Positions 1-7,660 of a stretch of DNA of 64,000 nucleotides are shown here, in pieces. Origin of the DNA: Streptomyces sp. NBC_01689 (GTDB lineage Bacteria > Actinomycetota > Actinomycetes > Streptomycetales > Streptomycetaceae); the NCBI RefSeq assembly GCF_036250675.1, contig NZ_CP109592.1:1612001-1676000 (forward strand). Direction: 5' to 3'. The position numbers were made by a program, and so were the translations under genes. Under the pieces are notes generated by a model, which worked only from the letters and a program-made list of their open reading frames with translations, searched no databases and was not told where the DNA came from. How positions within the stretch are numbered: position 1 is the first letter of the stretch; each line of letters opens with the position of its first letter.

Positions 1-585
1 CGGCTCTTCTACCGCATCGCCTTCTTCCTGCCGTACGTCGTGCCGTCCTCCGTGGTCACCCTGGTCTTCCTGTGGATGTACACCCCGCAGATCGGCCTCA
101 TACCGAAGGTCTTCGACGCCGTCGGGCTGCCGGTGCCGGACTTCATCGGCAGCACTTCGGGCGGCTGGACCGCCGTCGTGCTGATGACCGTGTGGTGGAC
201 CTTCGGCTTCAACTTCGTCCTCTTCACCGCCGCGATCCAGGACGTCCCCGCGGACGTCTACGAGGCGGCGGCGATCGACGGCGCGAGCCCCTGGCAGCAG
301 ATCCGCCACATCACGGTGCCCCTGCTCGGCCGGACCACCAGCCTGGTGCTGATCCTTCAGATCCTCGCCTCGCTCAAGGTGTTCGACCAGATCTACCAGC
401 TGCTCGGCGGCGGACCCAACCAGTCCACCCGACCGGTCATCGAGTACATCTACGACACCGGCTTCACCGCCTACCGGGGTGGCTACGGCGCTGCCGCCAC
501 CATGGTGTATTTCGTCATCATCGTCGCGATCTCGGCGGCCTGGTACGGGCTGCGGCGCCGTCGTGCGACCAGCAGCGCGGCCTGA
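1..585 (+). CDS. Sugar ABC transporter permease, N-terminus outside window
   Basis: Membrane permease of a CUT1-type carbohydrate ABC importer (MalF/LacF-like half). The frame is open from base 1, so the start codon and first helices lie left of the window; 194 residues remain. Several hydrophobic helices are visible. The cytoplasmic EAA loop that docks the ATPase is present (EAAAIDGASPWQQI, about residue 88 of the fragment), followed by the usual GGP-rich loop (LLGGGPNQST). The second permease begins 11 bases after the stop, so the two are co-transcribed. A binding-protein gene probably lies upstream. The substrate cannot be deduced. Confidence 0.92.
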   Translation, partial: RLFYRIAFFLPYVVPSSVVTLVFLWMYTPQIGLIPKVFDAVGLPVPDFIGSTSGGWTAVVLMTVWWTFGFNFVLFTAAIQDVPADVYEAAAIDGASPWQQIRHITVPLLGRTTSLVLILQILASLKVFDQIYQLLGGGPNQSTRPVIEYIYDTGFTAYRGGYGAAATMVYFVIIVAISAAWYGLRRRRATSSAA

Positions 586-596
586 GCGGAGGACTC

Positions 597-1463
597 ATGA
601 CCACCATCACCCAGCCGCGGCCCGCCGACCCGAAGGGCGCGGTCAACGGCGCCAAGCTCTTCAACCGGCTCTGCGCCGTGTGCCTGACCCTGTTCGCCCT
701 GATCTGGCTGGTGCCCTTCGTCTGGGCACTGATCACCTCGCTGCGCGACGACGCGTCCATCACCCAGAGTCCCACGTCGATCTTCGCCGGCGGCTGGTCA
801 CTGGACGCGTACTCGACCTCCTGGGACAACCATCCGATCGGCACCTGGTACCTCAACAGCCTGGTGATCTCGGTGCTCGCCGTGATCTTCACGGTGGCCT
901 TCTGCTCCATGGCCGGGTTCGCGCTGGCCTTCCTGCGGTTCCGCGGCCGGGGCGTGGTCATGGCCGTCGCCACGGCCGGCCTGATGCTGCCGACCGAAGC
1001 GCTGGTGCTGCCCCAGTTCATCGAGTACCGGTCGTTCCACCTGCTCGGCACGTTCTGGGCACTGGTCCTGCCGTCGGTCGCGGCACCGATCTCGGTGTTC
1101 GTCTTCCACTCCTTCTTCCGCGGCATCCCCACGGCGCTGATCGAGGCGGCCCGCATCGACGGGGCGAGCTGGTGGCGCATCTACGCCAACGTCTGCATGC
1201 CGATCTGCCGCCCGGCGGTGTCCACGGTCGCGATCCTCACCTTCATCAGCTCCTGGAACTCGTTCCTGTGGCCGCTGCTGGTCCTCAGCCAGACCAAGTC
1301 CCAGACCATCCCGGTGGGCCTGGCCTCGCTGGTGGACCCGAGCAGTCCCCAGTACGCCGAGGTCATGGCCTCCTCGGTCCTCGGCTTCATCCCGCTCATC
1401 GCGGTCTTCCTGGTCTTCCAGCGGCAGATCGTCCAGGGAATCGCCACGACAGGCATCAAGTGA
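597..1463 (+). CDS. Sugar ABC transporter permease (MalG/LacG-like)
   Basis: Second permease of the same CUT1-type importer, 288 residues, a normal length for the family. The ATG follows GGAGG with a 4-base gap; the open frame extends further upstream but that part overlaps the first permease and is not used. It has an N-terminal helix at about residues 25-47, further helices across the middle, and the EAA loop near residue 183 (EAARIDGASWWRIYANV). The two permeases would form the heterodimeric channel. No ATPase gene is nearby, which is usual in Streptomyces, where a shared MsiK-type ATPase energises many sugar importers (family knowledge, not visible here). Confidence 0.92.
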   Translation: MTTITQPRPADPKGAVNGAKLFNRLCAVCLTLFALIWLVPFVWALITSLRDDASITQSPTSIFAGGWSLDAYSTSWDNHPIGTWYLNSLVISVLAVIFTVAFCSMAGFALAFLRFRGRGVVMAVATAGLMLPTEALVLPQFIEYRSFHLLGTFWALVLPSVAAPISVFVFHSFFRGIPTALIEAARIDGASWWRIYANVCMPICRPAVSTVAILTFISSWNSFLWPLLVLSQTKSQTIPVGLASLVDPSSPQYAEVMASSVLGFIPLIAVFLVFQRQIVQGIATTGIK

Positions 1464-1475
1464 CGGACCCCTCCC

Positions 1476-1539
1476 CCGCCGCGGCGGTGCCACGTCCCCC
1501 ACCGGGAGACCGGAACGGGAGACGGCACCGCCGCGGCGG
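1476..1539. terminator. Long inverted repeat after the sugar permease operon
   Basis: Arms of 16 bases (1476-1491 and 1524-1539) pair perfectly around a 32-base loop, starting 12 bases after the permease stop. There is no T tract, as is common for Streptomyces terminators. It lies between the end of the plus-strand operon and the 3' end of the minus-strand MerR gene and may serve both directions. Confidence 0.55.
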
Positions 1540-1661
1540 CGTGCCCGGTTCGTACCCCCACTTTCGCGGCACCCGGCACGGCGCCGCGTCGTCCACCGGG
1601 CGGAGAAGCGCTCCCCCGTCTCCGGTCCCCGTCGCTGGTGCGGGCCGGTGGGACCGCCGGG

Positions 1662-2600
1662 TCATCGAGCCGCCCGGTTGCGCAGGGCGGTGAGGGACCA
1701 GTCGAGCACCGGGGCGAGCCGGTCGGGCTCCGGCCAGCCGTTGACCAGCGCGAGCAGACGGAAGTACCGCTCCCTGCGGGGGTCGTTCACGGCCTCCAGA
1801 CGGTGCAGCAGCCACCGGCGCAGGGCGCCGTCGTCGGGACGGTGGTGGATGCGCGCGCACCGGGCGGTGAGCACCGCGACGATCTCGTCGGCCTGGGGCG
1901 CGTACGGACTGACGCCGGACGCCACAGCGGGTCCGACGAGATCACGGGCGACGGCGACCACGCCCGGGCGCGGTCGTACGGGGGCGCCCCGGGGCGGCTC
2001 GTCCAGGTGATCGGCGGCCAGACCGCGCACCATGGCGCGGAAGTCCGCGTCCAGGGACAGTTCGGCCAGCTCCACCCAAGCCCTGACCTGCTCGTCCGTC
2101 GGCCTGTCGGGCAGCTCGGGTGTCATGGAGCGCCGGACCCCCGCGAGGCGGGAGCCACCGAGCGGACCGTCGAATACGTTGTCGAGGAAGTCGTCGATCA
2201 GATGTCGGCGTTCGGCTTCCGAGAGGGTGGCCAGCCGGTGCATGAGTTCCATCTCCTCGGGGGTGGGCGCGCGTTCCGCGGCGGCCGTCAGCACCGCCCG
2301 CCGCAGACGCAGGATGCTGATCTGCACGTCCAGTGCGGCGGCGTGCTCCGCGGCGACCTCATCGAGGGTGCGTTCCCGATCCACGACTTGGCGGACCACA
2401 TCGAGGCCGAGCCCCAGTTCTCGGAGGGTCCGCACGAGGGCGAGGCGGGTGACGGCCTCCGGGGCGTAGCGCCGGTAGCCCGCGTGTGTGCGGGCGACGG
2501 GCGCCACGATGCCGCGGTCGGAGTAGAACCTGATCGTCTTGACCGCCAGCCCGGTGCGCCGGGCCAGTTCACCGATCGAGTAGAGGATGTCGCCGTCCAT
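1662..2600 (-). CDS. MerR-family transcriptional regulator with long C-terminal domain
   Basis: 312 residues. Residues 6-75 are a MerR winged helix-turn-helix (YSIGELARRTGLAVKTIRFY, then GYRRY), followed by the dimerisation helix. The remaining ~220 residues are helical and hydrophobic-patterned and match no effector domain I can name; simple MerR proteins are about half this length, so a ligand-binding role is likely. The ATG at 2600 has no good Shine-Dalgarno site but sits about 7 bases after a promoter with a 19-base spacer (2607-2637), so the transcript is probably leaderless and self-regulated. It lies 72 bases after the DUF2690 gene on the same strand but has its own promoter. Confidence 0.9.
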   Translation of the reverse strand: MDGDILYSIGELARRTGLAVKTIRFYSDRGIVAPVARTHAGYRRYAPEAVTRLALVRTLRELGLGLDVVRQVVDRERTLDEVAAEHAAALDVQISILRLRRAVLTAAAERAPTPEEMELMHRLATLSEAERRHLIDDFLDNVFDGPLGGSRLAGVRRSMTPELPDRPTDEQVRAWVELAELSLDADFRAMVRGLAADHLDEPPRGAPVRPRPGVVAVARDLVGPAVASGVSPYAPQADEIVAVLTARCARIHHRPDDGALRRWLLHRLEAVNDPRRERYFRLLALVNGWPEPDRLAPVLDWSLTALRNRAAR

Positions 2601-2606
2601 GGGCTC

Positions 2607-2637
2607 ATCTTCCGGTCTCCCCCTGCGGGAGACTCAA
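2607..2637 (-). promoter_or_regulatory. MerR-type promoter with operator in a 19-bp spacer
   Basis: On the minus strand a -35 TTGAGT (2632-2637) and a -10 GAAGAT (2607-2612) are separated by 19 bases, the abnormal spacing typical of MerR-controlled promoters. A 7-base inverted repeat, GTCTCCC-N5-GGGAGAC (2615-2633), fills the spacer. The predicted start site falls at or next to the MerR ATG. Autoregulation is an inference from the family. Confidence 0.6.
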
Positions 2638-2672
2638 GTCCGAGCTCACGTCTCCACGCGCCGTCGCCGAAC

Positions 2673-3794
2673 TCAGGGTGCGGATTTCTCGCGTTGCGTA
2701 CGCGCCTCGAAGCATTCCTTCCGGCCGCCCGCCGCGGGAAGGAAACAGGATCGCACGGACGTCCCGAGGCTGATCACGCTCATGGTGGTGTGGACATAGG
2801 TGTCCGCCTCGTTGCGGCTGGTGACCCGGGCGGCGCGGAGGGAGTCGTCCCGGCCGCCCACACGGATCTCGACACGGTCGTCCACGGCCGCGCCCCACAT
2901 CCGCACCCAACTCGTCCCGCATTCCTCGCTGTAGCGGACTTGGATCCAGGCTCCCGTGGTGGTCTCGTGCTCGGCGAGGGTCAACGGGGATGCGGCGCAC
3001 CGCGTCGAGATCGGGTCCTTGTTCTCGCAGGCGGTGTGCCGGCACAGTGCCCCCGTGACCGGAGGGGATGTGGGGGACGGTGACACCTGCCTGCGCGGGG
3101 CGGCGGGAAGGTGCGTCAGCACCAGTGTTCCCAGGACCACGGCGCCGAGCGCGGACGCGAGGGCGGCGAGGACGGTTGCGCGCCGGTGGGTGGCCGGGCC
3201 GAAGCGGGCGTGGTCAGGGGCGCGCGGTGCTGATTCGCTCGCGGCTGTCTCGCTCCGGCCCGTGGCGGGCGGAGAGCTGACGGGCCGAGCGGTGATGGAC
3301 GAGTCGGTCGGGGACGGGTCGGTCGCGGACGCGCCGGTCGCGGGGGCGTCGGTCGCGGGGGCGTCGGTCGCGGGGGCGTCGGTCGCGGGGGCCGCAGCCG
3401 GAGGGTCGCTTCGGGTGGCGGTGAGCTGCCGCGCGGGTGGCTCCCGCGTCGACTGGATGTCCTCCGTCGGGTCCGTCCGGTCCGACTGACCCACCTGATC
3501 CGCTGGGTTGGTCCGCTCCGTTCGGTCCGTTCGGTCCGTTCGGTCCGTTCGGTCCGTTCGGGCGATGTCCAAGAGCGCCAGCAGATGGTCCGCGGGCTCA
3601 CCGGCGAGACGGCACAGCTCCTTGACCGCACTGCGGGACGGCAGGCTCTTGCCGTTGAGATAGCGCTCCCAGGACGACTTGCTGAAGGTGGTCGCGTTCG
3701 CGAGCTGCGCCAGGCTCAGCCCGGTGCGCTGCTTCAACTGCCTCAGCGCGATGGCCAGTCGGGCACCCGACGGCGAGGGTGCGCTCGGAGTCAT
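2673..3794 (-). CDS. Membrane-anchored HTH protein with DUF2690 domain
   Basis: 373 residues. Residues 10-78 form an XRE/HTH_31-type helix-turn-helix (LSLAQLANATTFSKSSWERY). Residues 79-205 are a disordered Thr/Asp/Ala/Pro linker with RTD and APATD repeats. One membrane helix spans about 206-229 and the C-terminus is a DUF2690-like domain with at least six Cys (C251, C256, C266, C291 and two near the end), suited to disulfides outside the cell. Predicted topology: DNA-binding domain inside, Cys domain outside. The start overlaps the stop of the upstream HTH-PGBD gene (ATGA), so translation is coupled. Frames further upstream in this phase are shadow. Function is unknown; a membrane-bound transcription regulator is inferred. 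Confidence 0.85.
   Translation of the reverse strand: MTPSAPSPSGARLAIALRQLKQRTGLSLAQLANATTFSKSSWERYLNGKSLPSRSAVKELCRLAGEPADHLLALLDIARTDRTDRTDRTDRTERTNPADQVGQSDRTDPTEDIQSTREPPARQLTATRSDPPAAAPATDAPATDAPATDAPATGASATDPSPTDSSITARPVSSPPATGRSETAASESAPRAPDHARFGPATHRRATVLAALASALGAVVLGTLVLTHLPAAPRRQVSPSPTSPPVTGALCRHTACENKDPISTRCAASPLTLAEHETTTGAWIQVRYSEECGTSWVRMWGAAVDDRVEIRVGGRDDSLRAARVTSRNEADTYVHTTMSVISLGTSVRSCFLPAAGGRKECFEARTQREKSAP
3331..3390. repeat. 15-bp tandem repeat (4 copies) in the HTH-DUF2690 linker
   Basis: Four head-to-tail copies of GCGYCGGTCGCGGGG, the last three identical. They encode APATD-type units in the linker between the DNA-binding and membrane parts and keep frame, so copy number could change linker length without breaking the gene. 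Confidence 0.85.
3524..3559. repeat. 9-bp tandem repeat (4 copies) in the HTH-DUF2690 linker
   Basis: Four perfect copies of GGTCCGTTC, with degenerate copies on the 5' side. They encode RTD-type units just after the helix-turn-helix, and being a multiple of three the array is frame-neutral. Confidence 0.85.
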
Positions 3795-4756
3795 CCGCGC
3801 AGCGCCTTCCAGGAGCGCGGCCCCAGCATGCCGTCGGCGACCAGGCCGGCGCGTTGTTGAAACGCCTTGACCGCCCGCAGGGTCAACGGGCCGAACATGC
3901 CGTCGATCCCACCGGGTGAGATGCCTGCCCGGCGCAGCAGGCACTGCGCCTCGGCGACATCGGCACCGGTGGCGCCGTAGAAGATCTCGGTGTTCCGGCC
4001 GTCGTTGATGCCGGCCGACCAGTGACCGTCGACGCGAGTGATGCGGCAGGTGTAGGTGGGCGGTGGCGAGGCCGTGGTGGTGCGGGGCGAGACCACGACA
4101 GGCGCCGGAGCACCGTCCTCGTCGAGGCGCAGCATGAGCAGCACCGCCGCCAGTACGGCGACGGTCAGGGCGACGACGCCCGCCGTGAGGGCGATGTGCG
4201 GGAACCGGCCGGGGGCGGGGGCGGGTGACGGCGTGCGGTCGATCGACGAGGCCGGTGCCGCGACCTGCGGCTCCGTCTGCTGTATCGGTGGTATCGGCTG
4301 TCCCTGCTTCTCCTCCCGCTCCTCGCCCTGATCCCCTCTCCCCTCCCGCGGGCGCTCGCGCTGTTGTTCCTGCTCCTGCTCTTTTTCGTGCTCTTTCTCC
4401 TGCTGCCGTTCCGGCTGTTGTCCCTCCTGGTGTCGCCGCTCCCGCACGGGCGCGGTGGGCCGGGGTGGTGCGGCCGGGCCGGCACGGCGGCTGCCCCAGG
4501 TGGCGGCGGCGACCTCGTGCAACGCGAAGAGAGGGACGGGGTCGGCGCCGGTGATCCGGGCCAGCGCCTCGACCGCTTCCCCGGGCGGCAGCGTCGTACC
4601 TCCCAGGTAGCGCTCCCACGACCTGGCGCTGTAGCCGGTCTTGGCCGCGAGTTGCCGCATCGTCAACTCGCTGTGGTCCTTGAGTCGACGTAACTGCTCG
4701 ATCAACTGCCGGGCGCAGGGATCTAGTTCGGCGGGCAGCACCTTGGAGCGCGGCAT
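3791..4756 (-). CDS. Membrane-anchored HTH protein with extracytoplasmic peptidoglycan-binding domain
   Basis: 321 residues. Residues 16-75 are an HTH_31-type DNA-binding domain (LTMRQLAAKTGYSARSWERY). Residues 107-150 are extremely charged and Gln/Glu-rich, probably coiled coil. A single membrane helix lies at about 187-209. The C-terminus (262-318) is a PG_binding_1 domain (DGMFGPLTLRAVKAFQ, DGMLGPRSWKAL) with Cys237 and Cys272 placed much like the Cys pairs in the secreted protein at 5718-7364. The start MPRSK is preceded by a G-rich tract; an upstream Met at 4819 would add 21 residues. The next gene overlaps by ATGA. A cell-wall-sensing membrane regulator is inferred; no direct function is known to me. 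Confidence 0.87.
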   Translation of the reverse strand: MPRSKVLPAELDPCARQLIEQLRRLKDHSELTMRQLAAKTGYSARSWERYLGGTTLPPGEAVEALARITGADPVPLFALHEVAAATWGSRRAGPAAPPRPTAPVRERRHQEGQQPERQQEKEHEKEQEQEQQRERPREGRGDQGEEREEKQGQPIPPIQQTEPQVAAPASSIDRTPSPAPAPGRFPHIALTAGVVALTVAVLAAVLLMLRLDEDGAPAPVVVSPRTTTASPPPTYTCRITRVDGHWSAGINDGRNTEIFYGATGADVAEAQCLLRRAGISPGGIDGMFGPLTLRAVKAFQQRAGLVADGMLGPRSWKALRG

Positions 4757-4848
4757 GTTTCCCCCCAATGCGTTCATCGGTGTCAACAGCGGCCCCCTCC
4801 GCTGTTGCGCATTCTGCATGAGCCCACCACATCTGTCACAGGTGTCTC

Positions 4849-4876
4849 ACGCCACCGTCCTGCGGGACGGTGGCGT
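4849..4876. promoter_or_regulatory. Perfect 12-bp hairpin in the divergent intergenic region
   Basis: ACGCCACCGTCC (4849-4860) pairs perfectly with 4865-4876 around a TGCG loop. It lies between the divergent HTH-PGBD gene and the secreted PGBD gene, so it is an operator, an attenuator or part of a structured leader rather than an end-of-operon terminator. Confidence 0.45.
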
Positions 4877-4967
4877 CCCAGGTCAGCGGGGTGGTCGTCC
4901 CGAAAAGCCGCCACCTGCGCCGCGGAGGTAGCCGTCGCGCCCGGGTCGCCCGCACCTTGGATCTCGC

Positions 4968-4993
4968 CACCTGCCCGCCGGGCGGGACAGGTG
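4968..4993 (+). promoter_or_regulatory. Leader hairpin upstream of the secreted PGBD gene
   Basis: CACCTG-CCCGCC pairs with GGCGGG-a-CAGGTG, ending 26 bases before the ATG at 5020. A competing pairing exists between GCACCT (4952-4957) and AGGTGC (4989-4994). Mutually exclusive stems near a ribosome-binding site are suggestive of a cis-regulatory RNA. It does not match the ydaO consensus as I know it. Confidence 0.35.
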
Positions 4994-5019
4994 CCGACCC
5001 ACGACCGAAAGAGGAACGC

Positions 5020-5466
5020 ATGCGACCGAACGCTCTGGGCAGGACCATCGCCGGCCTCATCGCCGTTGCCGGCCTCGCCGCCGGAAGTGTGGCGACCGCG
5101 GGGACCAGCTTCGCGGCGACCGCGACCACCGCGCGGTCCGCCGTGGCCGTACAGCCCGCAGCCGCGGCCGCGACGCAGAACTTCGGCCTGACCACGGCCG
5201 AGGCCAAGAACGTCCAGGAGTTCCTCGCGGACTACTGGGGTTACACCGACTCCATCGACGGCCAGCTGGGCACCAACAGCTGGAAGGCATTCCAGCGCTG
5301 CCTCGCGAGGTACTGGGGATACACGGGCGCCATCGACGGGGACCCGGGCACCAACACCATCAAGGCGCTGCAGCGTCTGCTGGCGGACGACTACGGCTAC
5401 ACGGGCGCGATCGACGGCGTCGCCGGGGCGGGCACCCGGGCGGCGTTCAAGCGCTTCGCCGCCTGA
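5020..5466 (+). CDS. Secreted protein with three peptidoglycan-binding-like repeats
   Basis: 148 residues. An N-terminal signal peptide (about residues 1-33, ending near SFAA) is followed by three ~33-residue repeats of the PG_binding_1 type, each with a WGYT/YGYT-x-x-IDG core and a TxxxxKALQR-like helix. Only one Cys is present. The ATG follows GAGG with a 5-base gap; the frame remains open upstream, but the signal peptide fixes this start. It is divergent from the membrane HTH-PGBD gene and about 250 bases before the CHAP-PGBD gene. It probably binds cell wall; no catalytic domain is present. Confidence 0.88.
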   Translation: MRPNALGRTIAGLIAVAGLAAGSVATAGTSFAATATTARSAVAVQPAAAAATQNFGLTTAEAKNVQEFLADYWGYTDSIDGQLGTNSWKAFQRCLARYWGYTGAIDGDPGTNTIKALQRLLADDYGYTGAIDGVAGAGTRAAFKRFAA

Positions 5467-5481
5467 TCAGCCCGGCTCACC

Positions 5482-5525
5482 CGGCGGGGCCGCCGTTCGG
5501 ACCGGTCCGAACGGCGGCCCCGCCG
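5482..5525. terminator. 44-bp perfect palindrome after the secreted PGBD gene
   Basis: Two 22-base arms (5482-5503, 5504-5525) are exactly complementary with no loop, starting 16 bases after the stop codon. The form and position fit a strong Rho-independent terminator without a T tract. Confidence 0.65.
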
Positions 5526-5536
5526 ACCGACACCGG

Positions 5537-5576
5537 GTCCCGGCCCGTCCTCGCGGAGCGAGGGCGGGCCGGGGAC
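5537..5576. terminator. Second imperfect hairpin downstream
   Basis: A stem of about 16 pairs with one G-T pair and one bulge (5537-5553 against 5559-5576), directly after the perfect palindrome. The tandem hairpins insulate the CHAP gene from upstream transcription. Confidence 0.4.
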
Positions 5577-5717
5577 GCGTGTTCCCGCTCCTCGTCCGGA
5601 CCGGGTCCGGCCCCGTGACCACGCGGCGCAGGCCGGAAAGCACCGGACACACCCGACGGCCGTCACATGACCATGCGTCAGGCCGTGTTCCAGCGAACGA
5701 AGGAGAACCTCGCCGCC

Positions 5718-7364
5718 ATGGGAAGACTCGCGCCCCCAGTGCGCACCGAAGACGCAAGCTCACGGCGCCGGGAGGCGCGCCGCACCGGGACCGGGTGGCG
5801 GATCCGCGTCGGGACCTTCGCCGCAACCGCGGCGATGATCTCGGCCGGCCTCGTGCTCGGTGCCGGCCCCGCGATGGCGGCCGCGCCCGCCGCGATCAAG
5901 CTGACCTCCGCGTCCTGCCCCGTCGAGATCGTGCAGGGTCAACTCAGCGGCTGTGTGACGGAGTTGCAGAACCTGCTCAACGCGCACGGTGCCGGTCTGG
6001 TGGTGGACGGCCAGTTCGGGCCGAGTACGCTCTACGCGGTCCGTGAGTACCAGGCGTCCACCGCGATCGCCGTGGACGGGCGGGTGGGCCCCGCGACCAA
6101 GAGCAAGCTGTACGCGACCGGAGGCTCGGCGCCGGCCCCGATCAACCTCCAGTCCTCCTCGTGCCCCGCGAACATCGTCCAGGGCGACAAGGGCGGTTGT
6201 GTCACCGAGCTCCAGCGGCTGCTGCGCCACCACGGTTACGCGGTGGACGTCGACGGCGACTTCGGCGCCGGGACCGCGAGTGCCGTGCGCAGCTTCCAGA
6301 CCTCCTACGGCCTGACGGCCGACGGCCAGGTCGGCACCAACACCAAGCGTGCGCTGTACGACACCGACGAGTCACCCTCGACGGGCCTGGACCTGCGGTC
6401 GTCATCCTGCCCGGAGAACATCGTGGAGGGCCAGAGCGGCGGTTGCATCGCCACGCTGCAGTCGCTGCTGAACGGCAAGGGCCAGAGCCTCGACGTCGAC
6501 GGCAGTTTCGGCCCCCAGACCCTGGCGGCCGTGAAGGCGTTCCAGTCCGCGAGCGGCCTCAGCGCCGACGGCGAGGTCGGTCCGAACACCAAGGCCGCCC
6601 TGTACGCGAACATCGGCGGTGGCGGCGGCAACGGCGCGCCCGCGCCGATCAACCTGAACTCCGCCTCCTGCCCCGGCGAGATCGTCCAGGGGCAGCGGAG
6701 CGGCTGCGTCACCGAGCTGCAGAGCCTGCTCAACCACCACGGTGCCGACCTAGCCGTCGACGGCGACTTCGGTTCGCTCACCGACAGCGCCGTCCGGGAC
6801 TTCCAGGCCGAGAAGGGTCTCTCGGTCGACGGCCATGTCGGTCCGAACACCAAGTCCGCACTGTACGGCGCGGTCACCCCGCCGTCGTCGCCCCCGCCCG
6901 GCGGTGGCTACGCCAAGATGCTCGACGTGGCCGCGGCCGAGGTCGGTACGGTCGAGGGCAGCGCCCGCGCGAACAGCTACGGCTCCGCGGTGGGGCTCTC
7001 GCTGTCCACCAGCGACTACGCCTGGTGCGCGACCTTCGTGAGCTGGGTGGCCAAGCAGACCGGGGCCACCTCCTACCGCAACTCCTATGTCTCGGGCTGG
7101 GTCAAGCAGGCGCGGGCCGGCAACTACCACCTGTCGGTGACGACCAGCCCGCAGCCGGGTGACATCGTGGCCTTCGACTGGGACGGCGGAAGCGACTTCA
7201 CCGGCGGGAACGAACACATAGGTTTCGTGCGGACGGTGTCCGGGTCGTCCTTCACCACGGTCGAGGGCAACACGGGTAACCCCAACGGCGGCAGTGACGG
7301 TGTGTACGTCAAGTCGCGTTCCACGAACAGCGGTTACGACGTGGTCTTCATCCGGGTCCGCTGA
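5718..7364 (+). CDS. Secreted CHAP-domain cell-wall hydrolase with four PGBD repeats
   Basis: 548 residues. A long signal peptide (to about residue 53, AMAA) precedes four PG_binding_1 repeats at about 56-125, 140-210, 223-293 and 311-381. Each repeat carries a Cys pair (SSCPxxIVxG...GCV/I). A Gly/Pro linker leads to a C-terminal CHAP domain (about 399-548) with the catalytic Cys near 436 (WCATFVSW) and His near 500 (EHIGFV). CHAP enzymes are amidases or endopeptidases of peptidoglycan. The chosen ATG follows AAGGAG with a 12-base gap; an upstream ATG at 5667 has no ribosome site. The 20 bases ending at this ATG recur almost exactly before the DUF4177 gene at 57124. Confidence 0.9.
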   Translation: MGRLAPPVRTEDASSRRREARRTGTGWRIRVGTFAATAAMISAGLVLGAGPAMAAAPAAIKLTSASCPVEIVQGQLSGCVTELQNLLNAHGAGLVVDGQFGPSTLYAVREYQASTAIAVDGRVGPATKSKLYATGGSAPAPINLQSSSCPANIVQGDKGGCVTELQRLLRHHGYAVDVDGDFGAGTASAVRSFQTSYGLTADGQVGTNTKRALYDTDESPSTGLDLRSSSCPENIVEGQSGGCIATLQSLLNGKGQSLDVDGSFGPQTLAAVKAFQSASGLSADGEVGPNTKAALYANIGGGGGNGAPAPINLNSASCPGEIVQGQRSGCVTELQSLLNHHGADLAVDGDFGSLTDSAVRDFQAEKGLSVDGHVGPNTKSALYGAVTPPSSPPPGGGYAKMLDVAAAEVGTVEGSARANSYGSAVGLSLSTSDYAWCATFVSWVAKQTGATSYRNSYVSGWVKQARAGNYHLSVTTSPQPGDIVAFDWDGGSDFTGGNEHIGFVRTVSGSSFTTVEGNTGNPNGGSDGVYVKSRSTNSGYDVVFIRVR

Positions 7365-7450
7365 GCGGCCGTGCCGGGGTTCCCGGGAGGTCTCGCCCGC
7401 ACCGGGCGGTCTCCTCGGAGCTCCGGCACTCCGCACCCCGCCCCGGAGGG

Positions 7451-7660
7451 TCAGGCGGGCCGGACCTCCACGGCTCGTACCGCCGCGACCGCCCCTTCGG
7501 TCGCGTAGATGACGGGCTGTCCCTCCGTGACCCGGTCCACGAACCTGATGGCCTGTGCCTGGAAGGGAACGTGCTCGTCACCGCCGTAGGGCGCGATGAG
7601 GCCTAGCCCGTTCGCGACATCGAAGGAGACCACCTTGCCGGCTCGCAGACCACTCCGCAC
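7451..7660 (-). CDS. Divergent cold-shock-domain-like small protein
   Basis: 69 residues from a GTG that follows GGAGG with a 6-base gap. The whole protein aligns by eye to a cold-shock domain: AGKVVSFDVANGLGLIAPYGG matches the KWFNxxKGFGFI strand, and EGQPVIYATEGAVAAVRAV the last strands. Both RNA-binding motifs are altered: RNP1 reads NGLGLIA instead of KGFGFI, and RNP2 reads EHVPFQ instead of VFVHF, removing most stacking aromatics. It may have lost nucleic-acid binding or changed specificity. It stands alone, convergent with the CHAP gene. Confidence 0.75.
   Translation of the reverse strand: MRSGLRAGKVVSFDVANGLGLIAPYGGDEHVPFQAQAIRFVDRVTEGQPVIYATEGAVAAVRAVEVRPA

Noticed and set aside
1638..3083. 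Long plus-strand frame opposite the MerR gene
   Set aside because: Low-complexity shadow translation; the minus strand has a clear MerR helix-turn-helix and promoter.
5530..5717. Possible ydaO-type c-di-AMP riboswitch before the CHAP hydrolase
   Set aside because: Such genes often carry one, but the conserved CCGAACCCG...CAGCT elements are missing; only terminator hairpins are seen.
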